Notes: generated from the sequence alone by a model not told the origin. Shown: positions 31,412-43,886, numbered from the stretch's first letter. The stretch: DNA of 64,000 nucleotides from Symbiodinium kawagutii (GCA_009767595.1 VSDK01013701.1:36031-100030); one strand, 5' to 3'. Numbers and translations are program-made.

Positions 31412-31560
31412 CCATGCCAGGTATCCTGCTCCATGCGCAAAGAGGATGATCGGCACAGTTGTGCTTCTGCCGTCCATCACAGGTCAACATGCTGGAGGCG
31501 TCCTCCAGGTCAGGGTGATGGTATCGCCATCTATTGTGGTCCTTGGGGCGTTGCTGGTGG
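31412..31560 (-). CDS. Internal exon
   Basis: The minus frame encodes RWRYHHPDLEDASSMLTCD then GRQKHNCADHPLCAWSRIP. Edges approximate (acceptor CCCCAAG|GACC or CACCAG|CAAC). Confidence 0.5.
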
Positions 31561-32229
31561 GGCTCAACCGGTGCTTAGCGGGAAGACTTGTTGATCATGG
31601 CGAGTCCTATGACCCCCAACCTCAGTGCCATCCAAACTCGTCAGCAGTGGTTGCATCCTTAAGTTCTGGGGATTATTGGTAGCCCACTTTTCCATGAAAA
31701 ATGTTGAAGCATTGTCAACCTGTTGGAATGTTCACCGCGTAGTATCTACTTCCTCAAGCATTGCTTCAAATCCCTTCATCAGGATCAATATCAACCATTA
31801 TGAGCCATAATTGGCCATCAATTCAGCAGCTTGACAACCACCAACGAATGATGAACTTACGATCATTACAAGCTTTGGATCAGCAACCTCTGCCAATCCT
31901 TTATGTATCTGCTCGTCTAGCTCCCCAAATGTCAGCGACTCTAGGCATGAAAAGCCGTTCCCATCAATCATTGGTAGATCATCATGCATGGTAAGTAACA
32001 CACACGCGGAAAAATGTGTCATGAGACATGAAACAATGGTAACGGTTGAATTATGCGTATTTCCGTGAGAAACGTCTCAATTGATAAATCATGGCTTTAT
32101 GAAAACAATTCACTTGTCGCCATTACGATGAGGCCAATATTGATCAATGAAAAACTCGTTAGAAATGAGCCCTCAAACATGGTTTATGGCAGAGTTGCTA
32201 AACAACTCTTCGGCATTCTTGTTGATTGA

Positions 32230-33300
32230 TCATTGTTGACCACCATTGATCACTGTTCTTGGCCATGCAGTACATTGAATTAGCAATGAGTAACCAAAGC
32301 TTCCCATGATGCAACCTCTAATAATTTCAACCATTGCTAATGGTCAGCCACCACTACTCGTCTGAAACCATTATTGACGGATCATCAACCAATCATCGAC
32401 CAATCAGTATCCTGAAATGTCAATAATTATTTGGCATTATTTTCCATTGTAAACAGCCATTGAGAAGCATCGGTCACTAAAGCCATCAGTGCTGATCAGC
32501 CTAGTAAGCACTATCAACCATTAATAATGATTATCCAGCAACGTAATTCACCAATCATCTCAGCTCAACACCATCAACCCAGGCTAAGCAACGATTACTA
32601 ATCAACCAATCATCTATCAACCTTGCTTGATCTTCCCATCTAAAATCACCAATCGTCATCAACTCTTGCTAGTGGCTAAATATCACTACTAATCATCAAA
32701 GCATTGTCAATCACCAGTAGTACAACCATCCCCAACCCCTTCTATTCACTAAACCGATTCATATCGTTAAACCGTAAAACTGATAAACCATTTCAAGGGT
32801 TGTTAATCAACAGTTCTCCCATCATCAACCATTGCCAGTGGTTCATCATCGTTACCAATCATTAAAGCTCTAGTACAAACCACAAACCATTCAACCCATC
32901 AATCATTGAGCCTTATTACTAGCTGACCAATCAGCCATCAACCCATCATCAAGCTACGAATAGCAAGACCAATCAATCCTTAAACACTATTATTAATCAA
33001 CCATTTTAAGGCTTATCCATCAATCATAATCATTACAAAAACACACACGAACCACTGAACCATCAACCGATCATCAACCGATCAACCATAAACCCATCAT
33101 TCACCCTTGCCAGTGGCTCACCATAAACCCATCATTCACCCATCACTGAACCACTGGCTCACCTATCAAGCATTAACCCATGATCAACCATAAACCCATC
33201 ATTAACCCTTGCCAGTAGCTCACCTATCATCATCAACCCATCATTAACCTATCATTAAACCCATCATTAAACCCATCATCATCAACCCTTGACCCCACTG
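32230..33300. repeat. ACCAATCATC / AACCCATCATT intron repeat tract
   Basis: About 1 kb of plus-strand caatcatcaacc and acccatcattaaccc words running up to the island at 33302. No exon recognised. Confidence 0.8.
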
Positions 33301-33301
33301 T

Positions 33302-33405
33302 CACCATCCCAGCTTCGCGTTGCACCAACGCTGCCGTTGACGTGGCGGAAGCTTCACATGAAGGTTCGCTGCAGGCGCTGACTGCACTGGCCAACACGAC
33401 CTCAA
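33302..33405. CDS. Exon island, strand ambiguous
   Basis: Minus encodes FEVVLASAVSACSEPSCEAS then TSTAALVQREAGMV. Plus, between CATCCCAG|CT and CTTG|GTGAGT, encodes RCTNAAVDVAEASHEGSLQ then TALANTTSNML, with canonical sites. Flanked by ACC-type repeats on the left and GGT-type on the right like other exons. RNA evidence must decide. Confidence 0.5.
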
Positions 33406-33419
33406 ACATGCTTGGTGAG

Positions 33420-33798
33420 TTGGTTAAAGTGGATAATTCATTTGAATATTTGGTTGAGGTTTAATGATGGGTATTTGTGATTAATGGTGACCTCAAATTC
33501 ATGGTTGATGATGATTCATGGTGACCTCAAACATGGTTTGGTTGATTCACGGTCAATCATGGGTAGTTGTGGTTCATCAGTGATGATGCTTGATGATTCA
33601 TGGTGGTTATTTCATGGTTAATTGATGATGAATCGTTCAAGTGATGCTTTAAAATGGGTGAATGGTGGTCAATGAGCTGATGAATGATGGTTTGAATCAA
33701 CTGGTTTGATGATGGTTGATGGTTGATGGATGGTTGATGATGATTGATGATTGATGATGGTTAATGGATGGTTGTAGTTGCTGATTGATGGTACAATC

Positions 33799-33853
<55 letters not shown>

Positions 33854-34010
33854 ACGAGTGGTTTGTTGATGATCTGAGACTGGTTTCCTGATCGTTTGAT
33901 GACGGTTGACAGCGATTTGATGATCGTTTAATCCTTCAAAAATATGATTGATAGTTCAAAAATCAGGAAACATCGTTGATAATTGACAATGACTATTAGC
34001 GGACATGATA
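33420..34010. repeat. GATGGTTGATGG tract with (GAT)n
   Basis: Reverse-oriented repeat tract right of the island, including a perfect (gat)n run at about 33801-33850. Confidence 0.85.
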
Positions 34011-34370
34011 ATTAAACGATGCTTCGATGATGGCTAATTAGCTGCTAATAGTGGCGGTTTGTGATTCGAACCTCGCAGCTGAATATGGTGCAAAATCATT
34101 GCTGATGGTTCATGGTGGTGGCACATAATTATAAACAATGATGTCAAATAAACCATAACTATGAACGAAGAAAATGCAATTATCATGATGACATCATGTC
34201 AACTAATCCTTTATCTGGCAGTTTGTATAGCAAGTGTTGGTCAAATAATCTACATCGATATTGAATCAGCAAAGTGAATTGATTGTGCTTAGTAGTCGTT
34301 CATACGGGATGCAAACAATTCGTCACTTGTTGTCATCAATGGTTATGGTACGGAAATCATCCATATGAAG

Positions 34371-34488
34371 CTGATTTCTCAAGTCATGGGGTACCCCCAG
34401 CTATCATCCTTGATGTTCATCATTTCAAGTAATAAACCAACATAAACAAACCATTTTGGGGGTTCCCTGTTTTGAGAAACACCCACAT
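34371..34488. mobile_element. MITE-like element, family 2
   Basis: ctgatttctcaagtcatggg then gtacccc at the left; gttccctgttttgagaaaca at the right. Confidence 0.85.
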
Positions 34489-34529
34489 GACCTGATCCAT
34501 TCACAACCTTGGCACCAAGAAATGCTACG

Positions 34530-34660
34530 ACCTGGCACGATGGTCTCCTCTGATGAACTGACGCTGAGTTGAAAAAAAACCAAGATCCCATCTGCCTCCA
34601 GCATTCCAGCAGCCGCGACCCCGCGCACCCCGATTTCCCGCCTGTTGCAATATGAATGCG
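34530..34660 (-). CDS. Internal exon, frame uncertain
   Basis: Two minus frames are open: EIGVRGVAAAGMLEADGIL with VFFQLSVSSSE, or SGCAGSRLLECWRQMGSWF. Acceptor TGCAACAG|GCGGG. Confidence 0.45.
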
Positions 34661-34768
34661 GCACAAAGCATGACCGCTTCGGTATGAATGGTGAGGTGCT
34701 GCTGCGTCCGTAACATCTGGAGCAGCTAAGGTACTGAACCGAGCCGAGCGAGCGGCAGGGGAGCGTCA

Positions 34769-34895
34769 CGGCTGAAACATGGTCCCTGGTGGCGGATGTG
34801 GCTTGGTGCCAGACATCCAGCGTTTCTTCAGATGATTTGCGGGGAATCCCGCAGGGCCAAAGATTTGTGGATACCAATGGGGAATCCCGCAGGGC
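34769..34895 (-). CDS. Probable internal exon with 39-bp tandem duplication
   Basis: The minus frame gives RKSSEETLDVWHQATSATRD. At its 5' side ggggaatcccgcagggccaa is repeated 39 bp apart (34839 and 34878), encoding LWPCGIP twice in different frames. Confidence 0.4.
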
Positions 34896-34995
34896 CAAAG
34901 ATTTCAAGCTAGTCATTGTGGACACCAATTCTAAGTCGTGTATCAGTCTATACTCTCAACCAACTAACAGTTGGTATTAAGTTTTTGGTATGTTC

Positions 34996-37584
34996 AGTCG
35001 CCTGCATGATTGGAGTTCCGATCATTTCCTGCCAAGTGTGGTGCAACTGGGTCCACATTGCAACCCGAGCTACCAGCCCCAGTTTCAGTGGGTCCCTGGA
35101 CCCATGGCCAGGCTCCAGATATATTCGTCCTGTCATTGTCCCATGAGGCTTGCAAGTTTGATTTATGGCTACCCAAGAATGGATACCCTCTGGTGATCTA
35201 ACATGGCAATAGAAAATCCACCAGTTGAAGCTGATTTTGCGGGGGTTCCCTAGAAAACCTGTGATTTTCCATTGCTATGTTAGGTCACCGGAGTGTAAGT
35301 GAACATCCAAACGAAAAGTCGTTTGGTCGTTCATGGGGTGTTGACAAAAGTACCAGGCATTGACCCAATGCCAGGTGATAATTTTCAGATGGATTGGCTA
35401 CCAGTAAGTGCAGTGATCATAGTGCTATCGGTTTCCTTTGACGCCTACCTTTCTCTTGCGAATTCAAATCTTAATTGTTCTTAACTAACCAATGGGCGAA
35501 GCGCTGATCAACGATCATATTGACCATAATTGCCAATCACTGACTCTATTACCCACCTTATGACAAATCTTTAGTTGATCCATCTGGTCATTACCAATGA
35601 TTGGTTACACTGACTCACTCACTCACTCTATAAATCTATAGCCAACTCATAGCTCCGTTTATCATGATTAACAAGCACCCACTCTACTAACGAACTCATT
35701 ACAAATCATAAATCATGTTTTTGTTCCATTGCAGTCATTGATCCGTATGACAATCATTCATCACTTCCACTATTAACCATTGATTTACCATCATGTTTAC
35801 CACCTCATCCCATCTTATACCAGCCTATTCCAGCTATTTCCAGCTTTTCCGAGCTTATCTACTAGTCGGTACATCTTAACCATTGACTGTTATCATATGA
35901 GCCAACCACGATTTATCTAGTAATCATAGCTCATCAGCCATCAATCATGGCTTATGAACCATCCTAGCCCGTCATCCTAGCTATATATAATCCCCCATGG
36001 CTTGGCCCTCTGTGACCTCGGTTCCCGGGCGGTTCGGAGGAAACCGCGGCAGCATCCTGGGAGCCAGGTGGATCGTGGGCCATGGTGATGAATGATGCTC
36101 CATGGTTGATATATGGCTATGGGTCAAGCAGTTAACCAACCAACTCATGGGGGATTTCCACCAACAATAGTAGGGAAAACAATGGTTAATGGTGGGGGGG
36201 ACCAGGGGTACAGGGTTTTGAACCACTGCCAAAAGATTGTATCGACGAATGGCTAGTGAATGGTTCACTAGTGGATAATTGACGGCTCATAACAACTAAG
36301 CATTAACTAGTAATCAGCCAGTAGATGGCTAGTTTATCGTTCAATTATGGATAATTGGCTAATAAACTGAGTGATTGAACATGGGATATTCTTGAGTAGT
36401 AATGGCTAGCCAATTGGTTGATGATATGATATGGTGAAAAGGTGATTGATGGTTGATCATTGGTCAATTGCTTGATTAACCATGGTTTATGATGGGCACT
36501 GATGGTCGATGATGGATGACGTGGATGATGTGGGGTAAAGAGGGATAATGATGGATAATGATGAACTATTACGGATAATGACGGATCATAACGGAAACGT
36601 GAACAATACAGGTTAGTACCTCATTGAACAATAACCATTTGAAATGCAATGGCCAATGATGTTAATTGATGGTCAACGGCGTTTCACAATGATGTACTCG
36701 TGGAATGCAATACATGCTCAATGAGAATGAGGAGCCGCTAATATGGTAACATCCTCAGTGAGTAGATGATGATTGACAACAGTTGATGGTTGAGAATTGT
36801 CGATCAGCTGCCAACAAATGATGAAACACCAGCTGCCTGGGCATGATCATTGGTTTGTTCATGAGTAGTGAGCGATTACCTCTGCATCATCATTGTCATT
36901 GATCATTGATGGATGCATCAACCAATGATGATGTTGAGATCTCAAAGACTGATGTAACTATCAGCTTGTGATCCCTAGTCGACTTATCAACCTGTTTACT
37001 TCAGGTGTTTCATTCACCATTTAACCCCCTCAGTAAGTCATGATTTACCATCAACTACAGGAAGGCCGATGTCAAGCTGGATCTCCAATTTTGCGCTGGT
37101 CCCGCCAACCAAGTGCCAACACCGCTGCTATGTGAGGATGTCCATGTGTCACATCAACAATTACATATAAATAACCTATGAATACATGCATGCATAATAT
37201 GCATATATGCATCGTAGCAAAAAAATCGCAAAACATATGGTAACAGCTGTGTGAGTAACCACGACCAACTGCCGCATATTCGTGTAACGAACAGCAATCA
37301 ATAGTAGTAACCACTATCTACCAAAAAATGCCAATACATAGGAATAGTAATCACATGCAACCACATCATCCTATAAACCTAGCCATAGTTGGCACTACGT
37401 AAAATTGTGTTACCCACGATTGGTTGATCATATAGTCAGTGGGCCTCCAATCATAGTTGGTCATGATCATCGAAGTTACCCATGAAATCCTCATCACGCT
37501 GCAGCGCCGAGCTGGGTCCTTTGCACTGGTCGCTTGCGGCCTCACGAATTTGAGTGCAAGTGGCATCCCATAGAGAGATGGGCG
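34996..37584 (-). CDS. Four linked exons of an unidentified gene
   Basis: Exons 37584-37472, 37124-37074, 36056-36020 and 35129-34996 join in phase. Peptides: PISLWDATCTQIREAASDQ, RCWHLVGGTSAKLEIQL, DAAAVSSEPPGNR and RVAMWTQLHHTWQEMIGTP. Every donor used is GA (TTC|GATGAT, CTT|GACATC, C|GAGGTC). The exon at 36 kb is open in all three minus frames, so the phase match chose its frame. No family recognised. Confidence 0.5.
35184..35297. mobile_element. MITE-like element, family 1, 55 bp from an exon
   Basis: taccctctggtgatctaaca and taggtcaccggagtgta, with inner inverted pair atagaaaatccacca / gtgattttccatt. Confidence 0.9.
36112..36232. mobile_element. MITE-like element, family 3, 56 bp from an exon
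   Basis: tatggctatgggtcaagcag and cagggttttgaaccactgcc; inverted orientation. Confidence 0.85.
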
Positions 37585-38094
37585 CTGAGACGTAGTTGGC
37601 AAGGATTAGGCGCTGACAATGGTAATCAACCCTTCAATATGGTTGGAAAATCACGTGACGGAATAGAAATTCGTGACTGATAATGATTTTTTGCAATCAT
37701 GGTTCACGATATGGTTTTGATGGTTAGAAACAACAAATTGCTACATAATAGTAATGGAATAATCAATAAATAGTTCATATAAGGGTGGATCATGGGTCAA
37801 TACTACAATCATCAATGATAGTCATGGCAAATGATGATTGATAATAATTCTCAATAGTGAACAGTACCTGAACCGACAATGAGACCGGATGCCGCGATGG
37901 GTGAGCATCAGTCAATCATCATCTAGCCATTTATTTATCTTGTAACTATTATTAATCATCATCGAACCCTCAAACTTACCATCAAACTTGATTACCAACA
38001 ACCAACCATTCTGCATATGAGTTTAATGGTTCGAAGTTTAGATAGGTGATGGTTATTTCGGCAAATGATTTTTCGGCACTACCTTTCCATCTCA

Positions 38095-38225
38095 TCCAAG
38101 GGTGGCCACCTGACACCGCTAAGGCTCCCACAAGGCTGACGTGGCAGCTGGCTTCGAAGCCTGTGATGCCAGCGGTTCCACCAAACCAGGGAAGTGATGC
38201 AGCTATCGTGGTATCCGGGTTGCAC
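38095..38225 (-). CDS. Internal exon
   Basis: The minus frame encodes PDTTIAASLPWFGGTAGITG then FEASCHVSLVGALAVSGG. A second minus frame and one plus frame are also open. Boundaries approximate. Confidence 0.45.
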
Positions 38226-38536
38226 CATCGACGGGAATATCAAAAAAAATTGTTTTCTGGATAGTTAGATACACATGTTCACCCATCATTAATCATCAAC
38301 AATCGTTGAAAAACTGCATATTGTCAATTGATGAATAAACTTTTGTCAACCATTGTCATTTGTCAACCATGGGCATCGAAAACAACATAGCATATGATTA
38401 ATACACAAACATGATGAATTGGTTTACCATTTGATTTAAGCTTGATTTTGATCGGTAATCATATTAGTCATAAACAAATTGTTCACCCACCATTAGTGAT
38501 CAAAAATCATAGAAAACAACGTATTGCTAACCATTG

Positions 38537-38610
38537 CGCTATGGGTCAAAACCCTGTACCCCTGATTCCCTCATTAACCATTGTTTTCCTTACTATTGTT
38601 GGTCATTGTA
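38537..38610. mobile_element. Partial family 3 element
   Basis: gctatgggtcaaaaccctgt plus the core cattaaccattgttttcc, then the match stops. Confidence 0.75.
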
Positions 38611-38848
38611 ACATGAAGCGGAAGACATCTGTCAACATTGCCATCACCCATCATCACCAATCATTAATCATCATTGATCATCATTAATCAATCATTATTA
38701 GTAATCATTAACCATCAGAAACCCGTCATTAACCATTAGAATATCCATTAACTATTGATATATCCATTAAGCATCAGAAATTGGAGGTGTTAATCAATCA
38801 TCAATGGTTAACCATTAGATGGTTAACACCTTCATTAATTACCATTAT

Positions 38849-39069
38849 TGGCCTATGGGTCAAAACCCCGTACCCCTGGTCTCCCTATCATTAACCATTG
38901 TTTTCCCTATAGTTTTGTTGGTGATTATCCCCCATTAATTGGTTGGTTAAAGCCTTGACCCAGCTCGCCATATATATCTGGTATATCCCCTATTATTGTT
39001 GCTTATTATCCCCTATTATTAACCAGCTAAACCATTGGTTGGTTGGTTAACTGCTTGACCCACAGCCAT
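38849..39069. mobile_element. Composite family 3 element
   Basis: tggcctatgggtcaaaaccc to ccttgacccagctcgccat, then tatctggtatatccccta to cttgacccacagccat. Confidence 0.8.
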
Positions 39070-39186
39070 TTCCGGTGACCATCAGGATTCACCATCAGCC
39101 CATCAGCCATCATCAGGCACCGTGGCCTCATCCACAAGCGCGAAACTGGAGGCGTTTTTGTCATTCACCCATCATTAACCATTGAT

Positions 39187-39295
39187 ATATGGTGGTTTCT
39201 CAAAATAGGGGACCCTAAAAAATGGTTGGTTTATTACTATAAATGACTAGTAATGGATGATTTGGGGGTACCCCTATTTTGGGAAACACCTATAT
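39187..39295. mobile_element. MITE-like element, family 2
   Basis: tatggtggtttctcaaaata and ctattttgggaaacaccta. Confidence 0.9.
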
Positions 39296-40010
39296 CCATA
39301 GGCCATCATCATTAACACGATTCAATCACCCAGTAGGTTAATCATATATCAATGATATACCACAACCATAACCATATATTATGATATCACTACCATAAAT
39401 CTACCATAGTGATATGATGTCATTGATAATATCATCATGTCACTACCATAGTCATTAATCATCAACAACCATCATCATGGATATTCCATCATTAACCATC
39501 ATTAACCATCGTGATTAACAATCATTGACCATCATTAACCCACACTAACCCACATGAAGCCAGTTGTGAACACCCTATTAACACATTAACCATCATTAAC
39601 CCACATTAACCCACTATTGACAGCCATCATGTTTCACCCTCATGAACCATTGTTTTCCCTATGATTTGGTTGGTCATTATAAGCCATAAACTTGATGGTG
39701 AACTGCTTGACCCAGCTCGCCATTTAACAACCATCATCATGGATATTTTACATGAACCCTCATTAGCCCACCTATTATGAGCTATTAACCATGGATAAAC
39801 CAATCATTAATCATCATTAACCATCATAAACCAATCATTAATCATCATTAACCATCATAAACCATCATTTAAAACAACCATTAACCATTAACAACTATCA
39901 TCATATCACTACCATAATTAAGAATCATCATTACAGCTAGTAACCATGGATATTCCATCATTAACCATCACTAACCCACCATTAACAACCATCATTCACC
40001 CATCATAAAC
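39296..40010. repeat. CATTAACCATCATTAACC repeat tract
   Basis: Dense plus-strand accatcattaacc words leading to the exon at 40031. A right-hand piece of family 3 (39640-39723, ending cttgacccagctcgccat) is embedded. Confidence 0.8.
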
Positions 40011-40030
40011 CATCATTTGAAGTCCACCTC

Positions 40031-40116
40031 GCACCGGCCTCCAGGGTGAGCCGTTGCAGCAAGGCATGCCGAGCCCAGGCCCAAATGCACAGCCGCGCAT
40101 GGGCCAAGGCGGTCTC
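40031..40116 (-). CDS. Internal exon, helical
   Basis: After GGACAG|GAGACC, 28 codons encode ETALAHARLCIWAWARHALL then QRLTLEAG, ending GC|GAGGTG. The Trp/Ala/Arg-rich helix resembles the exons at 727 and 3274. Confidence 0.6.
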
Positions 40117-40149
40117 CTGTCCATCCATCATGGGACCAACATGGCACTG

Positions 40150-41060
40150 GGTTAAACAACCACGATGGTTATATATGATGGATATGATAGGTAAGGTTAT
40201 TTAGTTCACATGATGGTTAATGATGGGTTAATGATGGGTTTATGATGGTTATATTCCCATTATTTTATAACTATAGAACCATCATTCACTATATAGTGGT
40301 TATATTCCCATGATGGATATGATAGGTAATGATATATCAATGGTTAATGATGGTCTATGTAGTGAACCACTATATCCATGATAGATTGCTATATAGTGAA
40401 TTGGGGTTGTATGATGGGTGAATGCTAGCTAATGATGGGTTAACCATTGGGCTAATGATGGTTAATGATGACAGTGATCTTCATTAACCATGGTGATGGA
40501 CTATTGATGATCAATGATGGTGATTTCCTGTCAGGTGAATCATTGATTGGATAATGGTGATTACAATGATGACTACAATGGTGATTATAGTGGTGACTTG
40601 AGGCTAGAATGGATGCTGATGGTCAATGATGATCGTTGGTAGTAAATCCTTGATGCTTAATGGCTGATTGGTTGACGAACTATTGATGGTTAGTTATAGA
40701 TTTCATCAATGATGTTATACCTAATGGTGAATTGGGGTTAACTAAGGATCAGTCATTGTCAATAATGATTATTGATAGTGAATACTCGGCAAAACTATAT
40801 AATGAATCAATAATGTGATACATAATGGTGAATTGGTGATGGGGAATTGTTGGTAATTCATGATCAATCTATGATTCATTGATGGTGGATTGATAGTTCA
40901 TTGATGGCTAGTGGGCCAAAAATAGTGATTGGTGGGTTATTGCTGGTTAATGATAATTGGTTGATGTTTAGTGGTGAATTGCTGGTGAATCAATGGCTAA
41001 TTAATTAGCGGTTGATTGATGAAATACTGATCGTTGATATATTGGTAGTAATGATCTTTG
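40150..41060. repeat. GATGGTTAATGATGG repeat tract
   Basis: Plus-strand atggttaatgatggg words right of the exon. Confidence 0.8.
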
Positions 41061-41263
41061 ATAGATGGTTGATATGTTGATAATAGTGAACACATTTTCG
41101 AACGGTCACAAATGATGCTGCATTGATGATGAATACTTGAGGGCTCATAGTTATTGACCAGCCGTCTTTAATAATATGTAGTTGATTGATGGTTGTCGTC
41201 CAGTAAATGATGAGTAATGATGGTTGATGATGGTGGCCAACCATGTTGCAAATGACATCTTGA

Positions 41264-41272
41264 TGATGCTGG

Positions 41273-41318
<46 letters not shown>

Positions 41319-41319
41319 C
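41264..41319. repeat. (GAT)n microsatellite
   Basis: tgatgctggtgatgatgatg continuing as perfect GAT to 41319. Confidence 0.95.
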
Positions 41320-41583
41320 TTCATTCACAATGACAGTAAGTCGCAGGGTCAATGATGGTTCCTACTGTTTCATGACGGTTGATAGGCACCAAGACTTGCC
41401 AATACTGCCAGGGGTAGTTGATGCTATTGATGATTTAGTAGTCCAAGACGATTAATAATGATCAAATATCAAATGAGATCCAACTACACTGTCACCATGG
41501 TTTGTTGACAATGCTTCAGAATGGTGGTGAATGCTAATTAATCATCGTAATCATGGCCAACTAGGGTCTTAGAGAAAACTCCA

Positions 41584-41741
41584 ATCTGAACGGTCCATGT
41601 TGAAAGGCAGATCCGCCTTTGGTGACATGGAATCCACATCAAAATGCCACGCGTGCAAAGGGTCAGTCCAACATGACCAGTAAGCAACGAGCTCAATGTT
41701 GTTTCTGAGAGCTTGCATTGAAACCCTCAACAAAAGCTCTG
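41584..41741 (-). CDS. Internal exon
   Basis: After GGACCTAG|CA the frame encodes ELLLRVSMQALRNNIELVAY then WSCWTDPLHAWHFDVD and SPKADLPFNMD. The donor may be ATG|GACCGT (exon end 41596) or slightly later. Confidence 0.6.
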
Positions 41742-41866
41742 CTAGGTCCATAAACAATCAATGTAGGGCTGTGCCAATTGCCGCAGGATGATTAATCACA
41801 TACCAAACTAGAATCACACCTGCTGGCTTTAATTTCACCTGCTGCCTACATCCGTGACTCCCGTTC

Positions 41867-41936
41867 AGCCATATGCAGTTGCACACCCGTCCTGCGAAAA
41901 CTGACCGGAAACCCACTGAACAAGCCGAAGTTTTTC
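41867..41936 (-). CDS. Internal exon
   Basis: Between TTAGGCAG|GAAAAA and GGCT|GAACGG: EKLRLVQWVSGQFSQDGCAT then AYG. Just upstream, 41945-42010 holds tandem 30-bp copies of agtgatgaaagaacatggct that extend the same frame as a Cys/Ser repeat. Confidence 0.6.
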
Positions 41937-41944
41937 CTGCCTAA

Positions 41945-42030
41945 GTGATGAAAGAACATGGCTGCACACAGCGCAAAGTGATGAAAGAACATGGCTGCAC
42001 ACAGTGCACAAAGAACATGACTGCGCGGGT
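41945..42030. repeat. 30-bp tandem repeat
   Basis: agtgatgaaagaacatggct with gcacacag occurs twice, then a third degraded copy (aaagaacatgactgcgc). Confidence 0.85.
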
Positions 42031-42359
42031 ATGCATAGCTTGATGAACTGCACGCATTGCTGTGGAAGATTGTGTATCAAACAGCCATTGGCAATCATTG
42101 GCAATGCTCACTGCGTATTTTTGGCCCGCCCTGCCCCCCCCCCCAAGAGTGCGTCACTGATGCAAATGATAAAAAGCATCCGAAACAGCCAGCAAACATT
42201 TTTGCAATGCGCAGGAATATAAGAACACTTGGCACCACTACGAAACTGCTGTCAAACAAAGCTGGGTCGGATTGTGGCGTGTTGCTTTTTTTGTAGAGAA
42301 TCATTTTGTAGCGATAAAATGTGATAAACCATGGACACACAATTTTTCTCCCAGCTCTT

Positions 42360-42480
42360 GACTCCAGCATGGTGCCTGCTCTACCGGCTCTACCTATGGA
42401 CCCGCAGGCTGAACCCCAAAATGCGAGGGCGTATCTCGCCCTCCAGGCATGTCTGGACAGGTGGAACTGGATGTTCATCA
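42360..42480 (-). CDS. Internal exon, frame uncertain
   Basis: After CATCCAG|TTCC two frames read well: FHLSRHAWRARYALAFWGSA, and PPVQTCLEGEIRPRILGFS. Confidence 0.4.
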
Positions 42481-42549
42481 TCAACAGTTTGTAACATCTT
42501 CTAACCATGATCCATCACCGGTGCCAATCACCATCAATGACCACTATCA

Positions 42550-42656
42550 TATGGCTATGGGTCAAAAACCCTGTACCCCTGGTTCCCATCATTAACCATT
42601 GTTTTTCCTGCTATTGTTGCCTAATATTGTTGGTTAATATTGACTTGACCACCATG
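42550..42656. mobile_element. MITE-like element, family 3
   Basis: tatggctatgggtcaaaaac at the left, core accattgtttttcctgctat, degraded right end ttgacttgaccacca. Confidence 0.8.
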
Positions 42657-42664
42657 GGCTACTC

Positions 42665-42890
42665 TTCCCCATATCCCAGGAACCAACAGCAACCATTACG
42701 TGACCATGGCCTCGCCCTCGAGTGATCAACCAGCACGGCCAGGTTTCCACACCTTCCAGCTGCCACCTGGGCGAAGCCAGAGGCTTGTTGAAGAGCAGTC
42801 CTAGCTGCGACGCCGTGACACTCAGCCGGGAAACCCAGGGGCCGCCGCCAGTCCCAAAAATGCTGAGACTCTGAACCGAGGGATTGGGCC
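42665..42890 (-). CDS. Internal exon, frame uncertain
   Basis: GC-rich island after GATATCAG|G. Frames: FWDWRRPLGFPAECHGVAAR, or RLSVTASQLGLLFNKPLASP with RWQLEGVETWPCWL, or PIPRFRVSAFLGLAAAPGF. The last fits a phase-2 junction from the 42950-43026 exon. Confidence 0.4.
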
Positions 42891-42949
42891 ATGGCACCTG
42901 ATATCACCTGATAACTTGATTTTTTCACCTTGAAGCCAACCAAATCATC

Positions 42950-43026
42950 CGCAGGAAGCACTTGGCTGCCGTCCTGTCTGTCATCATGATGCCAGCCATC
43001 TGCCGCTGCAAAGTGGAAACGCGCTC
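42950..43026 (-). CDS. Internal exon, coiled-coil-like
   Basis: After GTCAG|GAGCGC: ERVSTLQRQMAGIMMTDRT then AAKCFL, donor CG|GATGAT (or GT donor AG|GTGAAA, adding RMIWLAS). Confidence 0.6.
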
Positions 43027-43077
43027 CTGACACTTGGGGCTTTCAATTTGCAATGAGAAGCCGGGTGAAAAATTCAA

Positions 43078-43185
43078 CATGTGGGCATGTGCTAAGCCAT
43101 AGTGGTGCCCCCAAAACTAATGGTTCTAGTAAAATGACTATTTGTGGTGGGACATTGGTTACCCCATCTTGGCACATAGCCATGT
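43078..43185. mobile_element. MITE-like element, GTATGTGCCAAGCCATAG family (family 5)
   Basis: tgggcatgtgctaagccata and tcttggcacatagccat. Lies 52 bp from the exon at 43026; partner copy at 43887. Confidence 0.75.
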
Positions 43186-43299
43186 TCCAAACCAGGTTAC
43201 CAAGAGCATGGTGAAATCTATTGGATGTTGAGCCGGGATTCTCACAGGAAGCAAGGATGCTTTCTTGGGTTGAAGGGCGATGTTCCAAAAGCTTTTCCC

Positions 43300-43460
43300 A
43301 CCTTTCTCATCAGGGCTTTACCCAAGATAGTCCATAGAACTCCACCCTTTGCAGTTGTCCGGCCCACATTTTGGGAAGCTTGGAACCGAACCTCTAGTGG
43401 CTAAACGTGAGCCTTGCCTATGATTTCCTTGCTTCAACTGAGCGATTGTGAGCAGGTGGG
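43300..43460. other. Possible exon, strand unclear
   Basis: Minus reads TRGSVPSFPKCGPDNCKGW; plus reads LSGPHFGKLGTEPLVAKRE. No convincing splice pair. Confidence 0.25.
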
Positions 43461-43886
43461 TGTCCCTTAGTAACGATTTCGAATCACAAATGACCGCAGC
43501 TTATTTGTCCAACAAATGGTGAGTAAGCCCAACTTGGTGCAGTGCTTAAGCATCAGCGCTGAATGCGATTGATCACAATCATTGACTATGATCAATGCAT
43601 AGTTCATGCAATCATGAATCATTAAATCCCCTGAGTAAGTATTATGATCCGAGGGGATTTAATGGCCCAACTAGGTACCAACAATTTTCGCGATTGGTTG
43701 ACCATCATTGACTAACGGTCAATTGTAGACCCCCTGAAAACTACCCCTGACTTGGAAGTTAGAAATAGCTCGGCTAAACTGGTTGAGGACACTAACCAAC
43801 CATAGCTACTGTCAGTCCTAGTAATGCTTACATCTATATTGAGTGTAGAAGCGCTTGTAAGCAATGCTCAACCAATGGATTGATAA

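Noticed and set aside
41005..41352. Poly-His open frame
   Set aside because: Translation of a (GAT/ATC)n microsatellite within intron repeats.
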